Positions 41,601 to 53,500 of a stretch of DNA of 64,000 nt are shown piece after piece. The notes below the pieces were generated by a model that did no database searches, had not been told where the DNA came from, and saw only the letters and a program-made list of their open reading frames with translations. Where the stretch lies: contig NW_022145611.1 of NCBI RefSeq assembly GCF_000002235.5, forward strand, positions 1 to 64,000. Direction: 5' to 3'. The stretch comes from Strongylocentrotus purpuratus (Eukaryota > Echinodermata > Echinoidea > Camarodonta > Strongylocentrotidae). Both the position numbers and the translations under genes were made by a program. The stretch's first letter is position 1. Each line of letters starts with the position of its first letter.

Positions 41601-44209
41601 GGGGAGCAGCTGAGTGTAGGAAAAACTGTAAGGGAGCCCCTTTGGGGGTCTTTTTTTTGGACTTTTTTGACGCGGTCGTCAGCTAGCTGGCGGTCGTCAG
41701 CGTAGCCAGTGGCCGGTAGCGTTAGCCCCAAAGCCATGTCCAATTTTTAAACTACATTACTTTCCTCCTTTTATTCACTCTGTACAGTCCCATGCTATCC
41801 TTTTCGAGTCTGTAAACAACTTTACAACATGAATTCAATGATGGGCAAGGTTTTACTTCTCATATGAAAGCGCCCAAACTTCGCGAGGTGATTCAAGCCC
41901 AATATGGGCTAACAACTGGCCTGCATACCCGAGCAGAATCATTTTGTGCTCGACAAAGACACACATCCTTGGGTAAAGAGGTCCGATATTATTAATTTTT
42001 TTAGTTATATTTTTTCATTGACAGTATACTATTAAATATCAGGAATATTGGATGCTCTGTTTCAAACACAGTCCAGATTGCCGCGCAATGAATTATCTCA
42101 TGCTTCTTGTCCAAAAACCATATCTAACTGGTTTTTAAAACGGTATCATTTTAATTTCCATTTCCTCCTCAACAAAGGAGAAAATAACATTTGATACTCT
42201 TTCTTTAACAAGCGGCTCTCTGAATTAGTTAGAATACCTCTTTTGCTACATCTACAACAAGAAGTATTAATATGAAAAAAAATACATGGAGATTACCAGT
42301 GTGACACATTGGTCTAGTGGACAGGCAAACGCCTGGCATCTGGAAGGTATCGGGTTCGACACCCAGCTAGTGCTTTTTTTTTTTTTTTTTTTTTTTTTAT
42401 TATAAATCTTTGAAAAATAAAAACTGATGTTAAACCCATTTTTATCTCACTCAAAGAGTGATAAAATAATTATTGTTGGTAATGTTGATGTATGGGAAAG
42501 GGTTCCAAATCTCAATATGTCAATGGATTCCTCAAATGAAATTGAAAAAAGGGCCTATGGTGAGGGGGGAGCAGCTGAGTGTAGGAAAAACTGTAAGGGA
42601 GCCCCTTTGGGGGTCTTTTTTTTGGACTTTTTTGACGCGGTCGTCAGCTAGCTGGCGGTCGTCAGCGTAGCCAGTGGCCGGTAGCGTTAGCCCCAAAGCC
42701 ATGTCCAATTTTTAAACTACATTACTTTCCTCCTTTTATTCACTCTGTACAGTCCCATGCTATCCTTTTCGAGTCTGTAAACAACTTTACAACATGAATT
42801 CAATGATGGGCAAGGTTTTACTTCTCATATGAAAGCGCCCAAACTTCGCGAGGTGATTCAAGCCCAATATGGGCTAACAACTGGCCTGCATACCCGAGCA
42901 GAATCATTTTGTGCTCGACAAAGACACACATCCTTGGGTAAAGAGGTCCGATATTATTAATTTTTTTAGTTATATTTTTTCATTGACAGTATACTATTAA
43001 ATATCAGGAATATTGGATGCTCTGTTTCAAACACAGTCCAGATTGCCGCGCAATGAATTATCTCATGCTTCTTGTCCAAAAACCATATCTAACTGGTTTT
43101 TAAAACGGTATCATTTTAATTTCCATTTCCTCCTCAACAAAGGAGAAAATAACATTTGATACTCTTTCTTTAACAAGCGGCTCTCTGAATTAGTTAGAAT
43201 ACCTCTTTTGCTACATCTACAACAAGAAGTATTAATATGAAAAAAAATACATGGAGATTACCAGTGTGACACATTGGTCTAGTGGACAGGCAAACGCCTG
43301 GCATCTGGAAGGTATCGGGTTCGACACCCAGCTAGTGCTTTTTTTTTTTTTTTTTTTTTTTTTATTATAAATCTTTGAAAAATAAAAACTGATGTTAAAC
43401 CCATTTTTATCTCACTCAAAGAGTGATAAAATAATTATTGTTGGTAATGTTGATGTATGGGAAAGGGTTCCAAATCTCAATATGTCAATGGATTCCTCAA
43501 ATGAAATTGAAAAAAGGGCCTATGGTGAGGGGGGAGCAGCTGAGTGTAGGAAAAACTGTAAGGGAGCCCCTTTGGGGGTCTTTTTTTTTTTTTTTGACGC
43601 GGTCGTCAGCTAGCTGGCGGTCGTCAGCGTAGCCAGTGGCCGGTAGCGTTAGCCCCAAAGCCATGTCCAATTTTTAAACTACATTACTTTCCTCCTTTTA
43701 TTCACTCTGTACAGTCCCATGCTATCCTTTTCGAGTCTGTAAACAACTTTACAACATGAATTCAATGATGGGCAAGGTTTTACTTCTCATATGAAAGCGC
43801 CCAAACTTCGCGAGGTGATTCAAGCCCAATATGGGCTAACAACTGGCCTGCATACCCGAGCAGAATCATTTTGTGCTCGACAAAGACACACATCCTTGGG
43901 TAAAGAGGTCCGATATTATTAATTTTTTTAGTTATATTTTTTCATTGACAGTATACTATTAAATATCAGGAATATTGGATGCTCTGTTTCAAACACAGTC
44001 CAGATTGCCGCGCAATGAATTATCTCATGCTTCTTGTCCAAAAACCATATCTAACTGGTTTTTAAAACGGTATCATTTTAATTTCCATTTCCTCCTCAAC
44101 AAAGGAGAAAATAACATTTGATACTCTTTCTTTAACAAGCGGCTCTCTGAATTAGTTAGAATACCTCTTTTGCTACATCTACAACAAGAAGTATTAATAT
44201 GAAAAAAAA
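33623..44209 (+). repeat. Transitional satellite domain with an alternating GGAC marker (copies 36-46)
   Basis: From copy 36 on, every copy reads TTTCCTCC (first at about 34062) in place of TTTCTTCC, and all carry the AAATGAAATTG state. The second T tract carries a GGAC interruption (T8-GGAC-T6) in the copies starting at landmarks 35692, 37610, 39536, 41462 and 42427, but not in 36657, 38574, 40499 or 43392. That is a near-perfect every-other-copy pattern over about 7 kb. Copy 39 (about 36860) lost the first few bases of the GC-rich block. The pattern suggests a short-lived dimeric higher-order unit of about 1.93 kb. Confidence 0.85.
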
Positions 44210-44236
44210 TACATGGAGATTACCAGTGTGACACAT

Positions 44237-44247
44237 TGGTCTAGTGG
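44237..44247 (+). promoter_or_regulatory. Pol III A box in the reference satellite copy
   Basis: The sequence TGGTCTAGTGG fits the A-box pattern TRGYNNARNNG of tRNA genes and overlaps the D arm. It is unchanged in nearly all copies. Confidence 0.65.
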
Positions 44248-44279
44248 ACAGGCAAACGCCTGGCATCTGGAAGGTATCG

Positions 44280-44290
44280 GGTTCGACACC
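44280..44290 (+). promoter_or_regulatory. Pol III B box in the reference satellite copy
   Basis: The sequence GGTTCGACACC matches the B-box consensus GGTTCGANTCC at 10 of 11 positions (A for T near the end). Copies 3 and 7 (about 1948 and 5794) have the full consensus GGTTCGACTCC, so the A is probably a later change that spread. Confidence 0.7.
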
Positions 44291-44300
44291 CAGCTAGTGC

Positions 44301-44325
44301 TTTTTTTTTTTTTTTGCTTTTTTTT
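44301..44325 (+). terminator. T tract immediately after the tRNA-like segment; likely Pol III terminator
   Basis: T15, GC, then T8 follows the tRNA-like segment directly. Four or more T on the non-template strand are enough to end Pol III transcription, so any transcript would stop here. The tract is 22-32 bases in other copies, either pure T or broken by C, CTTC, A or GC. Such length is unusual for a simple terminator and marks a slippage-prone site. Confidence 0.6.
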
Positions 44326-44563
44326 ATTATAAATCTTTGAAAAATAAAAACTGATGTTAAACCCATTTTTATCTCACTCAAAGAGTGATAAAATAATTAT
44401 TGTTGGTAATGTTGATGTATGGGAAAGGGTTCCAAATCTCAATATGTCAATGGATTCCTCAAATGAAATTGAAAAAAGGGCCTATGGTGAGGGGGGAGCA
44501 GCTGAGTGTAGGAAAAACTGTAAGGGAGCCCCTTTGGGGGTCTTTTTTTTGGACTTTTTTGAC

Positions 44564-44593
44564 GCGGTCGTCAGCTAGCTGGCGGTCGTCAGC
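44564..44593 (+). repeat. Pair of 12-bp direct repeats inside the unit (GCGGTCGTCAGC twice, 18 bp apart)
   Basis: GCGGTCGTCAGC occurs at 44564-44575 and 44582-44593, separated by TAGCTG. In copies at about 6081-6100, 9931-9950 and 16661-16680 exactly one 18-bp period is missing, as expected from slippage or recombination between the two repeats. The block is the GC-rich part of an otherwise AT-rich unit. Confidence 0.8.
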
Positions 44594-47500
44594 GTAGCCA
44601 GTGGCCGGTAGCGTTAGCCCCAAAGCCATGTCCAATTTTTAAACTACATTACTTTCCTCCTTTTATTCACTCTGTACAGTCCCATGCTATCCTTTTCGAG
44701 TCTGTAAACAACTTTACAACATGAATTCAATGATGGGCAAGGTTTTACTTCTCATATGAAAGCGCCCAAACTTCGCGAGGTGATTCAAGCCCAATATGGG
44801 CTAACAACTGGCCTGCATACCCGAGCAGAATCATTTTGTGCTCGACAAAGACACACATCCTTGGGTAAAGAGGTCCGATATTATTAATTTTTTTAGTTAT
44901 ATTTTTTCATTGACAGTATACTATTAAATATCAGGAATATTGGATGCTCTGTTTCAAACACAGTCCAGATTGCCGCGCAATGAATTATCTCATGCTTCTT
45001 GTCCAAAAACCATATCTAACTGGTTTTTAAAACGGTATCATTTTAATTTCCATTTCCTCCTCAACAAAGGAGAAAATAACATTTGATACTCTTTCTTTAA
45101 CAAGCGGCTCTCTGAATTAGTTAGAATACCTCTTTTGCTACATCTACAACAAGAAGTATTAATATGAAAAAAAATACATGGAGATTACCAGTGTGACACA
45201 TTGGTCTAGTGGACAGGCAAACGCCTGGCATCTGGAAGGTATCGGGTTCGACACCCAGCTAGTGCTTTTTTTTTTTTTTGCTTTTTTTTATTATAAATCT
45301 TTGAAAAATAAAAACTGATGTTAAACCCATTTTTATCTCACTCAAAGAGTGATAAAATAATTATTGTTGGTAATGTTGATGTATGGGAAAGGGTTCCAAA
45401 TCTCAATATGTCAATGGATTCCTCAAATGAAATTGAAAAAAGGGCCTATGGTGAGGGGGGAGCAGCTGAGTGTAGGAAAAACTGTAAGGGAGCCCCTTTG
45501 GGGGTCTTTTTTTTGGACTTTTTTGACGCGGTCGTCAGCTAGCTGGCGGTCGTCAGCGTAGCCAGTGGCCGGTAGCGTTAGCCCCAAAGCCATGTCCAAT
45601 TTTTAAACTACATTACTTTCCTCCTTTTATTCACTCTGTACAGTCCCATGCTATCCTTTTCGAGTCTGTAAACAACTTTACAACATGAATTCAATGATGG
45701 GCAAGGTTTTACTTCTCATATGAAAGCGCCCAAACTTCGCGAGGTGATTCAAGCCCAATATGGGCTAACAACTGGCCTGCATACCCGAGCAGAATCATTT
45801 TGTGCTCGACAAAGACACACATCCTTGGGTAAAGAGGTCCGATATTATTAATTTTTTTAGTTATATTTTTTCATTGACAGTATACTATTAAATATCAGGA
45901 ATATTGGATGCTCTGTTTCAAACACAGTCCAGATTGCCGCGCAATGAATTATCTCATGCTTCTTGTCCAAAAACCATATCTAACTGGTTTTTAAAACGGT
46001 ATCATTTTAATTTCCATTTCCTCCTCAACAAAGGAGAAAATAACATTTGATACTCTTTCTTTAACAAGCGGCTCTCTGAATTAGTTAGAATACCTCTTTT
46101 GCTACATCTACAACAAGAAGTATTAATATGAAAAAAAATACATGGAGATTACCAGTGTGACACATTGGTCTAGTGGACAGGCAAACGCCTGGCATCTGGA
46201 AGGTATCGGGTTCGACACCCAGCTAGTGCTTTTTTTTTTTTTTGCTTTTTTTTATTATAAATCTTTGAAAAATAAAAACTGATGTTAAACCCATTTTTAT
46301 CTCACTCAAAGAGTGATAAAATAATTATTGTTGGTAATGTTGATGTATGGGAAAGGGTTCCAAATCTCAATATGTCAATGGATTCCTCAAATGAAATTGA
46401 AAAAAGGGCCTATGGTGAGGGGGGAGCAGCTGAGTGTAGGAAAAACTGTAAGGGAGCCCCTTTGGGGGTCTTTTTTTTGGACTTTTTTGACGCGGTCGTC
46501 AGCTAGCTGGCGGTCGTCAGCGTAGCCAGTGGCCGGTAGCGTTAGCCCCAAAGCCATGTCCAATTTTTAAACTACATTACTTTCCTCCTTTTATTCACTC
46601 TGTACAGTCCCATGCTATCCTTTTCGAGTCTGTAAACAACTTTACAACATGAATTCAATGATGGGCAAGGTTTTACTTCTCATATGAAAGCGCCCAAACT
46701 TCGCGAGGTGATTCAAGCCCAATATGGGCTAACAACTGGCCTGCATACCCGAGCAGAATCATTTTGTGCTCGACAAAGACACACATCCTTGGGTAAAGAG
46801 GTCCGATATTATTAATTTTTTTAGTTATATTTTTTCATTGACAGTATACTATTAAATATCAGGAATATTGGATGCTCTGTTTCAAACACAGTCCAGATTG
46901 CCGCGCAATGAATTATCTCATGCTTCTTGTCCAAAAACCATATCTAACTGGTTTTTAAAACGGTATCATTTTAATTTCCATTTCCTCCTCAACAAAGGAG
47001 AAAATAACATTTGATACTCTTTCTTTAACAAGCGGCTCTCTGAATTAGTTAGAATACCTCTTTTGCTACATCTACAACAAGAAGTATTAATATGAAAAAA
47101 AATACATGGAGATTACCAGTGTGACACATTGGTCTAGTGGACAGGCAAACGCCTGGCATCTGGAAGGTATCGGGTTCGACACCCAGCTAGTGCTTTTTTT
47201 TTTTTTTGCTTTTTTTTATTATAAATCTTTGAAAAATAAAAACTGATGTTAAACCCATTTTTATCTCACTCAAAGAGTGATAAAATAATTATTGTTGGTA
47301 ATGTTGATGTATGGGAAAGGGTTCCAAATCTCAATATGTCAATGGATTCCTCAAATGAAATTGAAAAAAGGGCCTATGGTGAGGGGGGAGCAGCTGAGTG
47401 TAGGAAAAACTGTAAGGGAGCCCCTTTGGGGGTCTTTTTTTTGGACTTTTTTGACGCGGTCGTCAGCTAGCTGGCGGTCGTCAGCGTAGCCAGTGGCCGG

Positions 47501-50500
47501 TAGCGTTAGCCCCAAAGCCATGTCCAATTTTTAAACTACATTACTTTCCTCCTTTTATTCACTCTGTACAGTCCCATGCTATCCTTTTCGAGTCTGTAAA
47601 CAACTTTACAACATGAATTCAATGATGGGCAAGGTTTTACTTCTCATATGAAAGCGCCCAAACTTCGCGAGGTGATTCAAGCCCAATATGGGCTAACAAC
47701 TGGCCTGCATACCCGAGCAGAATCATTTTGTGCTCGACAAAGACACACATCCTTGGGTAAAGAGGTCCGATATTATTAATTTTTTTAGTTATATTTTTTC
47801 ATTGACAGTATACTATTAAATATCAGGAATATTGGATGCTCTGTTTCAAACACAGTCCAGATTGCCGCGCAATGAATTATCTCATGCTTCTTGTCCAAAA
47901 ACCATATCTAACTGGTTTTTAAAACGGTATCATTTTAATTTCCATTTCCTCCTCAACAAAGGAGAAAATAACATTTGATACTCTTTCTTTAACAAGCGGC
48001 TCTCTGAATTAGTTAGAATACCTCTTTTGCTACATCTACAACAAGAAGTATTAATATGAAAAAAAATACATGGAGATTACCAGTGTGACACATTGGTCTA
48101 GTGGACAGGCAAACGCCTGGCATCTGGAAGGTATCGGGTTCGACACCCAGCTAGTGCTTTTTTTTTTTTTTGCTTTTTTTTATTATAAATCTTTGAAAAA
48201 TAAAAACTGATGTTAAACCCATTTTTATCTCACTCAAAGAGTGATAAAATAATTATTGTTGGTAATGTTGATGTATGGGAAAGGGTTCCAAATCTCAATA
48301 TGTCAATGGATTCCTCAAATGAAATTGAAAAAAGGGCCTATGGTGAGGGGGGAGCAGCTGAGTGTAGGAAAAACTGTAAGGGAGCCCCTTTGGGGGTCTT
48401 TTTTTTGGACTTTTTTGACGCGGTCGTCAGCTAGCTGGCGGTCGTCAGCGTAGCCAGTGGCCGGTAGCGTTAGCCCCAAAGCCATGTCCAATTTTTAAAC
48501 TACATTACTTTCCTCCTTTTATTCACTCTGTACAGTCCCATGCTATCCTTTTCGAGTCTGTAAACAACTTTACAACATGAATTCAATGATGGGCAAGGTT
48601 TTACTTCTCATATGAAAGCGCCCAAACTTCGCGAGGTGATTCAAGCCCAATATGGGCTAACAACTGGCCTGCATACCCGAGCAGAATCATTTTGTGCTCG
48701 ACAAAGACACACATCCTTGGGTAAAGAGGTCCGATATTATTAATTTTTTTAGTTATATTTTTTCATTGACAGTATACTATTAAATATCAGGAATATTGGA
48801 TGCTCTGTTTCAAACACAGTCCAGATTGCCGCGCAATGAATTATCTCATGCTTCTTGTCCAAAAACCATATCTAACTGGTTTTTAAAACGGTATCATTTT
48901 AATTTCCATTTCCTCCTCAACAAAGGAGAAAATAACATTTGATACTCTTTCTTTAACAAGCGGCTCTCTGAATTAGTTAGAATACCTCTTTTGCTACATC
49001 TACAACAAGAAGTATTAATATGAAAAAAAATACATGGAGATTACCAGTGTGACACATTGGTCTAGTGGACAGGCAAACGCCTGGCATCTGGAAGGTATCG
49101 GGTTCGACACCCAGCTAGTGCTTTTTTTTTTTTTTGCTTTTTTTTATTATAAATCTTTGAAAAATAAAAACTGATGTTAAACCCATTTTTATCTCACTCA
49201 AAGAGTGATAAAATAATTATTGTTGGTAATGTTGATGTATGGGAAAGGGTTCCAAATCTCAATATGTCAATGGATTCCTCAAATGAAATTGAAAAAAGGG
49301 CCTATGGTGAGGGGGGAGCAGCTGAGTGTAGGAAAAACTGTAAGGGAGCCCCTTTGGGGGTCTTTTTTTTGGACTTTTTTGACGCGGTCGTCAGCTAGCT
49401 GGCGGTCGTCAGCGTAGCCAGTGGCCGGTAGCGTTAGCCCCAAAGCCATGTCCAATTTTTAAACTACATTACTTTCCTCCTTTTATTCACTCTGTACAGT
49501 CCCATGCTATCCTTTTCGAGTCTGTAAACAACTTTACAACATGAATTCAATGATGGGCAAGGTTTTACTTCTCATATGAAAGCGCCCAAACTTCGCGAGG
49601 TGATTCAAGCCCAATATGGGCTAACAACTGGCCTGCATACCCGAGCAGAATCATTTTGTGCTCGACAAAGACACACATCCTTGGGTAAAGAGGTCCGATA
49701 TTATTAATTTTTTTAGTTATATTTTTTCATTGACAGTATACTATTAAATATCAGGAATATTGGATGCTCTGTTTCAAACACAGTCCAGATTGCCGCGCAA
49801 TGAATTATCTCATGCTTCTTGTCCAAAAACCATATCTAACTGGTTTTTAAAACGGTATCATTTTAATTTCCATTTCCTCCTCAACAAAGGAGAAAATAAC
49901 ATTTGATACTCTTTCTTTAACAAGCGGCTCTCTGAATTAGTTAGAATACCTCTTTTGCTACATCTACAACAAGAAGTATTAATATGAAAAAAAATACATG
50001 GAGATTACCAGTGTGACACATTGGTCTAGTGGACAGGCAAACGCCTGGCATCTGGAAGGTATCGGGTTCGACACCCAGCTAGTGCTTTTTTTTTTTTTTG
50101 CTTTTTTTTATTATAAATCTTTGAAAAATAAAAACTGATGTTAAACCCATTTTTATCTCACTCAAAGAGTGATAAAATAATTATTGTTGGTAATGTTGAT
50201 GTATGGGAAAGGGTTCCAAATCTCAATATGTCAATGGATTCCTCAAATGAAATTGAAAAAAGGGCCTATGGTGAGGGGGGAGCAGCTGAGTGTAGGAAAA
50301 ACTGTAAGGGAGCCCCTTTGGGGGTCTTTTTTTTGGACTTTTTTGACGCGGTCGTCAGCTAGCTGGCGGTCGTCAGCGTAGCCAGTGGCCGGTAGCGTTA
50401 GCCCCAAAGCCATGTCCAATTTTTAAACTACATTACTTTCCTCCTTTTATTCACTCTGTACAGTCCCATGCTATCCTTTTCGAGTCTGTAAACAACTTTA

Positions 50501-53500
50501 CAACATGAATTCAATGATGGGCAAGGTTTTACTTCTCATATGAAAGCGCCCAAACTTCGCGAGGTGATTCAAGCCCAATATGGGCTAACAACTGGCCTGC
50601 ATACCCGAGCAGAATCATTTTGTGCTCGACAAAGACACACATCCTTGGGTAAAGAGGTCCGATATTATTAATTTTTTTAGTTATATTTTTTCATTGACAG
50701 TATACTATTAAATATCAGGAATATTGGATGCTCTGTTTCAAACACAGTCCAGATTGCCGCGCAATGAATTATCTCATGCTTCTTGTCCAAAAACCATATC
50801 TAACTGGTTTTTAAAACGGTATCATTTTAATTTCCATTTCCTCCTCAACAAAGGAGAAAATAACATTTGATACTCTTTCTTTAACAAGCGGCTCTCTGAA
50901 TTAGTTAGAATACCTCTTTTGCTACATCTACAACAAGAAGTATTAATATGAAAAAAAATACATGGAGATTACCAGTGTGACACATTGGTCTAGTGGACAG
51001 GCAAACGCCTGGCATCTGGAAGGTATCGGGTTCGACACCCAGCTAGTGCTTTTTTTTTTTTTTGCTTTTTTTTATTATAAATCTTTGAAAAATAAAAACT
51101 GATGTTAAACCCATTTTTATCTCACTCAAAGAGTGATAAAATAATTATTGTTGGTAATGTTGATGTATGGGAAAGGGTTCCAAATCTCAATATGTCAATG
51201 GATTCCTCAAATGAAATTGAAAAAAGGGCCTATGGTGAGGGGGGAGCAGCTGAGTGTAGGAAAAACTGTAAGGGAGCCCCTTTGGGGGTCTTTTTTTTGG
51301 ACTTTTTTGACGCGGTCGTCAGCTAGCTGGCGGTCGTCAGCGTAGCCAGTGGCCGGTAGCGTTAGCCCCAAAGCCATGTCCAATTTTTAAACTACATTAC
51401 TTTCCTCCTTTTATTCACTCTGTACAGTCCCATGCTATCCTTTTCGAGTCTGTAAACAACTTTACAACATGAATTCAATGATGGGCAAGGTTTTACTTCT
51501 CATATGAAAGCGCCCAAACTTCGCGAGGTGATTCAAGCCCAATATGGGCTAACAACTGGCCTGCATACCCGAGCAGAATCATTTTGTGCTCGACAAAGAC
51601 ACACATCCTTGGGTAAAGAGGTCCGATATTATTAATTTTTTTAGTTATATTTTTTCATTGACAGTATACTATTAAATATCAGGAATATTGGATGCTCTGT
51701 TTCAAACACAGTCCAGATTGCCGCGCAATGAATTATCTCATGCTTCTTGTCCAAAAACCATATCTAACTGGTTTTTAAAACGGTATCATTTTAATTTCCA
51801 TTTCCTCCTCAACAAAGGAGAAAATAACATTTGATACTCTTTCTTTAACAAGCGGCTCTCTGAATTAGTTAGAATACCTCTTTTGCTACATCTACAACAA
51901 GAAGTATTAATATGAAAAAAAATACATGGAGATTACCAGTGTGACACATTGGTCTAGTGGACAGGCAAACGCCTGGCATCTGGAAGGTATCGGGTTCGAC
52001 ACCCAGCTAGTGCTTTTTTTTTTTTTTTGCTTTTTTTTATTATAAATCTTTGAAAAATAAAAACTGATGTTAAACCCATTTTTATCTCACTCAAAGAGTG
52101 ATAAAATAATTATTGTTGGTAATGTTGATGTATGGGAAAGGGTTCCAAATCTCAATATGTCAATGGATTCCTCAAATGAAATTGAAAAAAGGGCCTATGG
52201 TGAGGGGGGAGCAGCTGAGTGTAGGAAAAACTGTAAGGGAGCCCCTTTGGGGGTCTTTTTTTTGGACTTTTTTGACGCGGTCGTCAGCTAGCTGGCGGTC
52301 GTCAGCGTAGCCAGTGGCCGGTAGCGTTAGCCCCAAAGCCATGTCCAATTTTTAAACTACATTACTTTCCTCCTTTTATTCACTCTGTACAGTCCCATGC
52401 TATCCTTTTCGAGTCTGTAAACAACTTTACAACATGAATTCAATGATGGGCAAGGTTTTACTTCTCATATGAAAGCGCCCAAACTTCGCGAGGTGATTCA
52501 AGCCCAATATGGGCTAACAACTGGCCTGCATACCCGAGCAGAATCATTTTGTGCTCGACAAAGACACACATCCTTGGGTAAAGAGGTCCGATATTATTAA
52601 TTTTTTTAGTTATATTTTTTCATTGACAGTATACTATTAAATATCAGGAATATTGGATGCTCTGTTTCAAACACAGTCCAGATTGCCGCGCAATGAATTA
52701 TCTCATGCTTCTTGTCCAAAAACCATATCTAACTGGTTTTTAAAACGGTATCATTTTAATTTCCATTTCCTCCTCAACAAAGGAGAAAATAACATTTGAT
52801 ACTCTTTCTTTAACAAGCGGCTCTCTGAATTAGTTAGAATACCTCTTTTGCTACATCTACAACAAGAAGTATTAATATGAAAAAAAATACATGGAGATTA
52901 CCAGTGTGACACATTGGTCTAGTGGACAGGCAAACGCCTGGCATCTGGAAGGTATCGGGTTCGACACCCAGCTAGTGCTTTTTTTTTTTTTTTGCTTTTT
53001 TTTATTATAAATCTTTGAAAAATAAAAACTGATGTTAAACCCATTTTTATCTCACTCAAAGAGTGATAAAATAATTATTGTTGGTAATGTTGATGTATGG
53101 GAAAGGGTTCCAAATCTCAATATGTCAATGGATTCCTCAAATGAAATTGAAAAAAGGGCCTATGGTGAGGGGGGAGCAGCTGAGTGTAGGAAAAACTGTA
53201 AGGGAGCCCCTTTGGGGGTCTTTTTTTTGGACTTTTTTGACGCGGTCGTCAGCTAGCTGGCGGTCGTCAGCGTAGCCAGTGGCCGGTAGCGTTAGCCCCA
53301 AAGCCATGTCCAATTTTTAAACTACATTACTTTCCTCCTTTTATTCACTCTGTACAGTCCCATGCTATCCTTTTCGAGTCTGTAAACAACTTTACAACAT
53401 GAATTCAATGATGGGCAAGGTTTTACTTCTCATATGAAAGCGCCCAAACTTCGCGAGGTGATTCAAGCCCAATATGGGCTAACAACTGGCCTGCATACCC

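Larger units (their letters stand above)
44230..44300 (+). ncRNA. tRNA-like segment with Pol III internal promoter (reference copy; repeated in every unit)
   Basis: An A-box match TGGTCTAGTGG (44237-44247) and a B-box match GGTTCGACACC (44280-44290) lie 43 bp apart, the spacing of a tRNA gene. A D stem GTCT/AGGC (44239-44242 with 44250-44253) closes a 7-base loop. The T arm has TCGGG/CCCAG (44277-44281 with 44289-44293) around TTCGACA, with one mismatch and one wobble. The anticodon arm does not fold and the flanking 7-mers do not form an acceptor stem. AGGCAAACGCCT can instead make a competing small hairpin. By known families this resembles the head of a tRNA-derived SINE or a decayed tRNA gene (Arg/Glu-like D arm). 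A short Pol III RNA of about 75-100 nt is inferred; transcription is not shown. Confidence 0.65.
44210..45173 (+). repeat. Reference 964-bp satellite unit (copy 47)
   Basis: This unit is chosen to describe the layout. The tRNA-like segment is at 44230-44300. The first T tract is at 44301-44325. A variable site sits near 44460. A CCCC/GGGG mini-hairpin followed by the second T tract and GGAC interruption is at about 44528-44560. A GC-rich block with two 12-bp direct repeats lies at 44564-44593. A short hairpin AGCCCA/TGGGCT is at 44788-44802. The rest is AT-rich with long T and A runs and ends in GAAAAAAAA just before the next unit. The start was placed at TACATGG, an arbitrary phase in a tandem array. 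Confidence 0.9.

Noticed and set aside
44230..44300. Functional tRNA gene
   Set aside because: No anticodon stem and no acceptor stem can be formed, although both promoter boxes are good.
44526..44560. Hairpin plus T run resembling a bacterial intrinsic terminator
   Set aside because: The stem is only four G-C pairs and the sequence is eukaryotic. The T run is one of two variable T tracts in the satellite.
44354..44578. Recurrent plus-strand open frame of 68-122 codons in nearly every satellite unit, with an overlapping second frame
   Set aside because: Its end depends on T-tract length, so it changes frame and length from copy to copy. It shows no domain, and homopolymers make up its tail. 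It recurs only because the unit recurs.
44782..44792. Second B-box-like sequence GATTCAAGCCC in each unit
   Set aside because: It fits a loose B-box pattern, but no convincing A box lies upstream and no T tract follows at the right distance. It overlaps a simple AGCCCA/TGGGCT hairpin.
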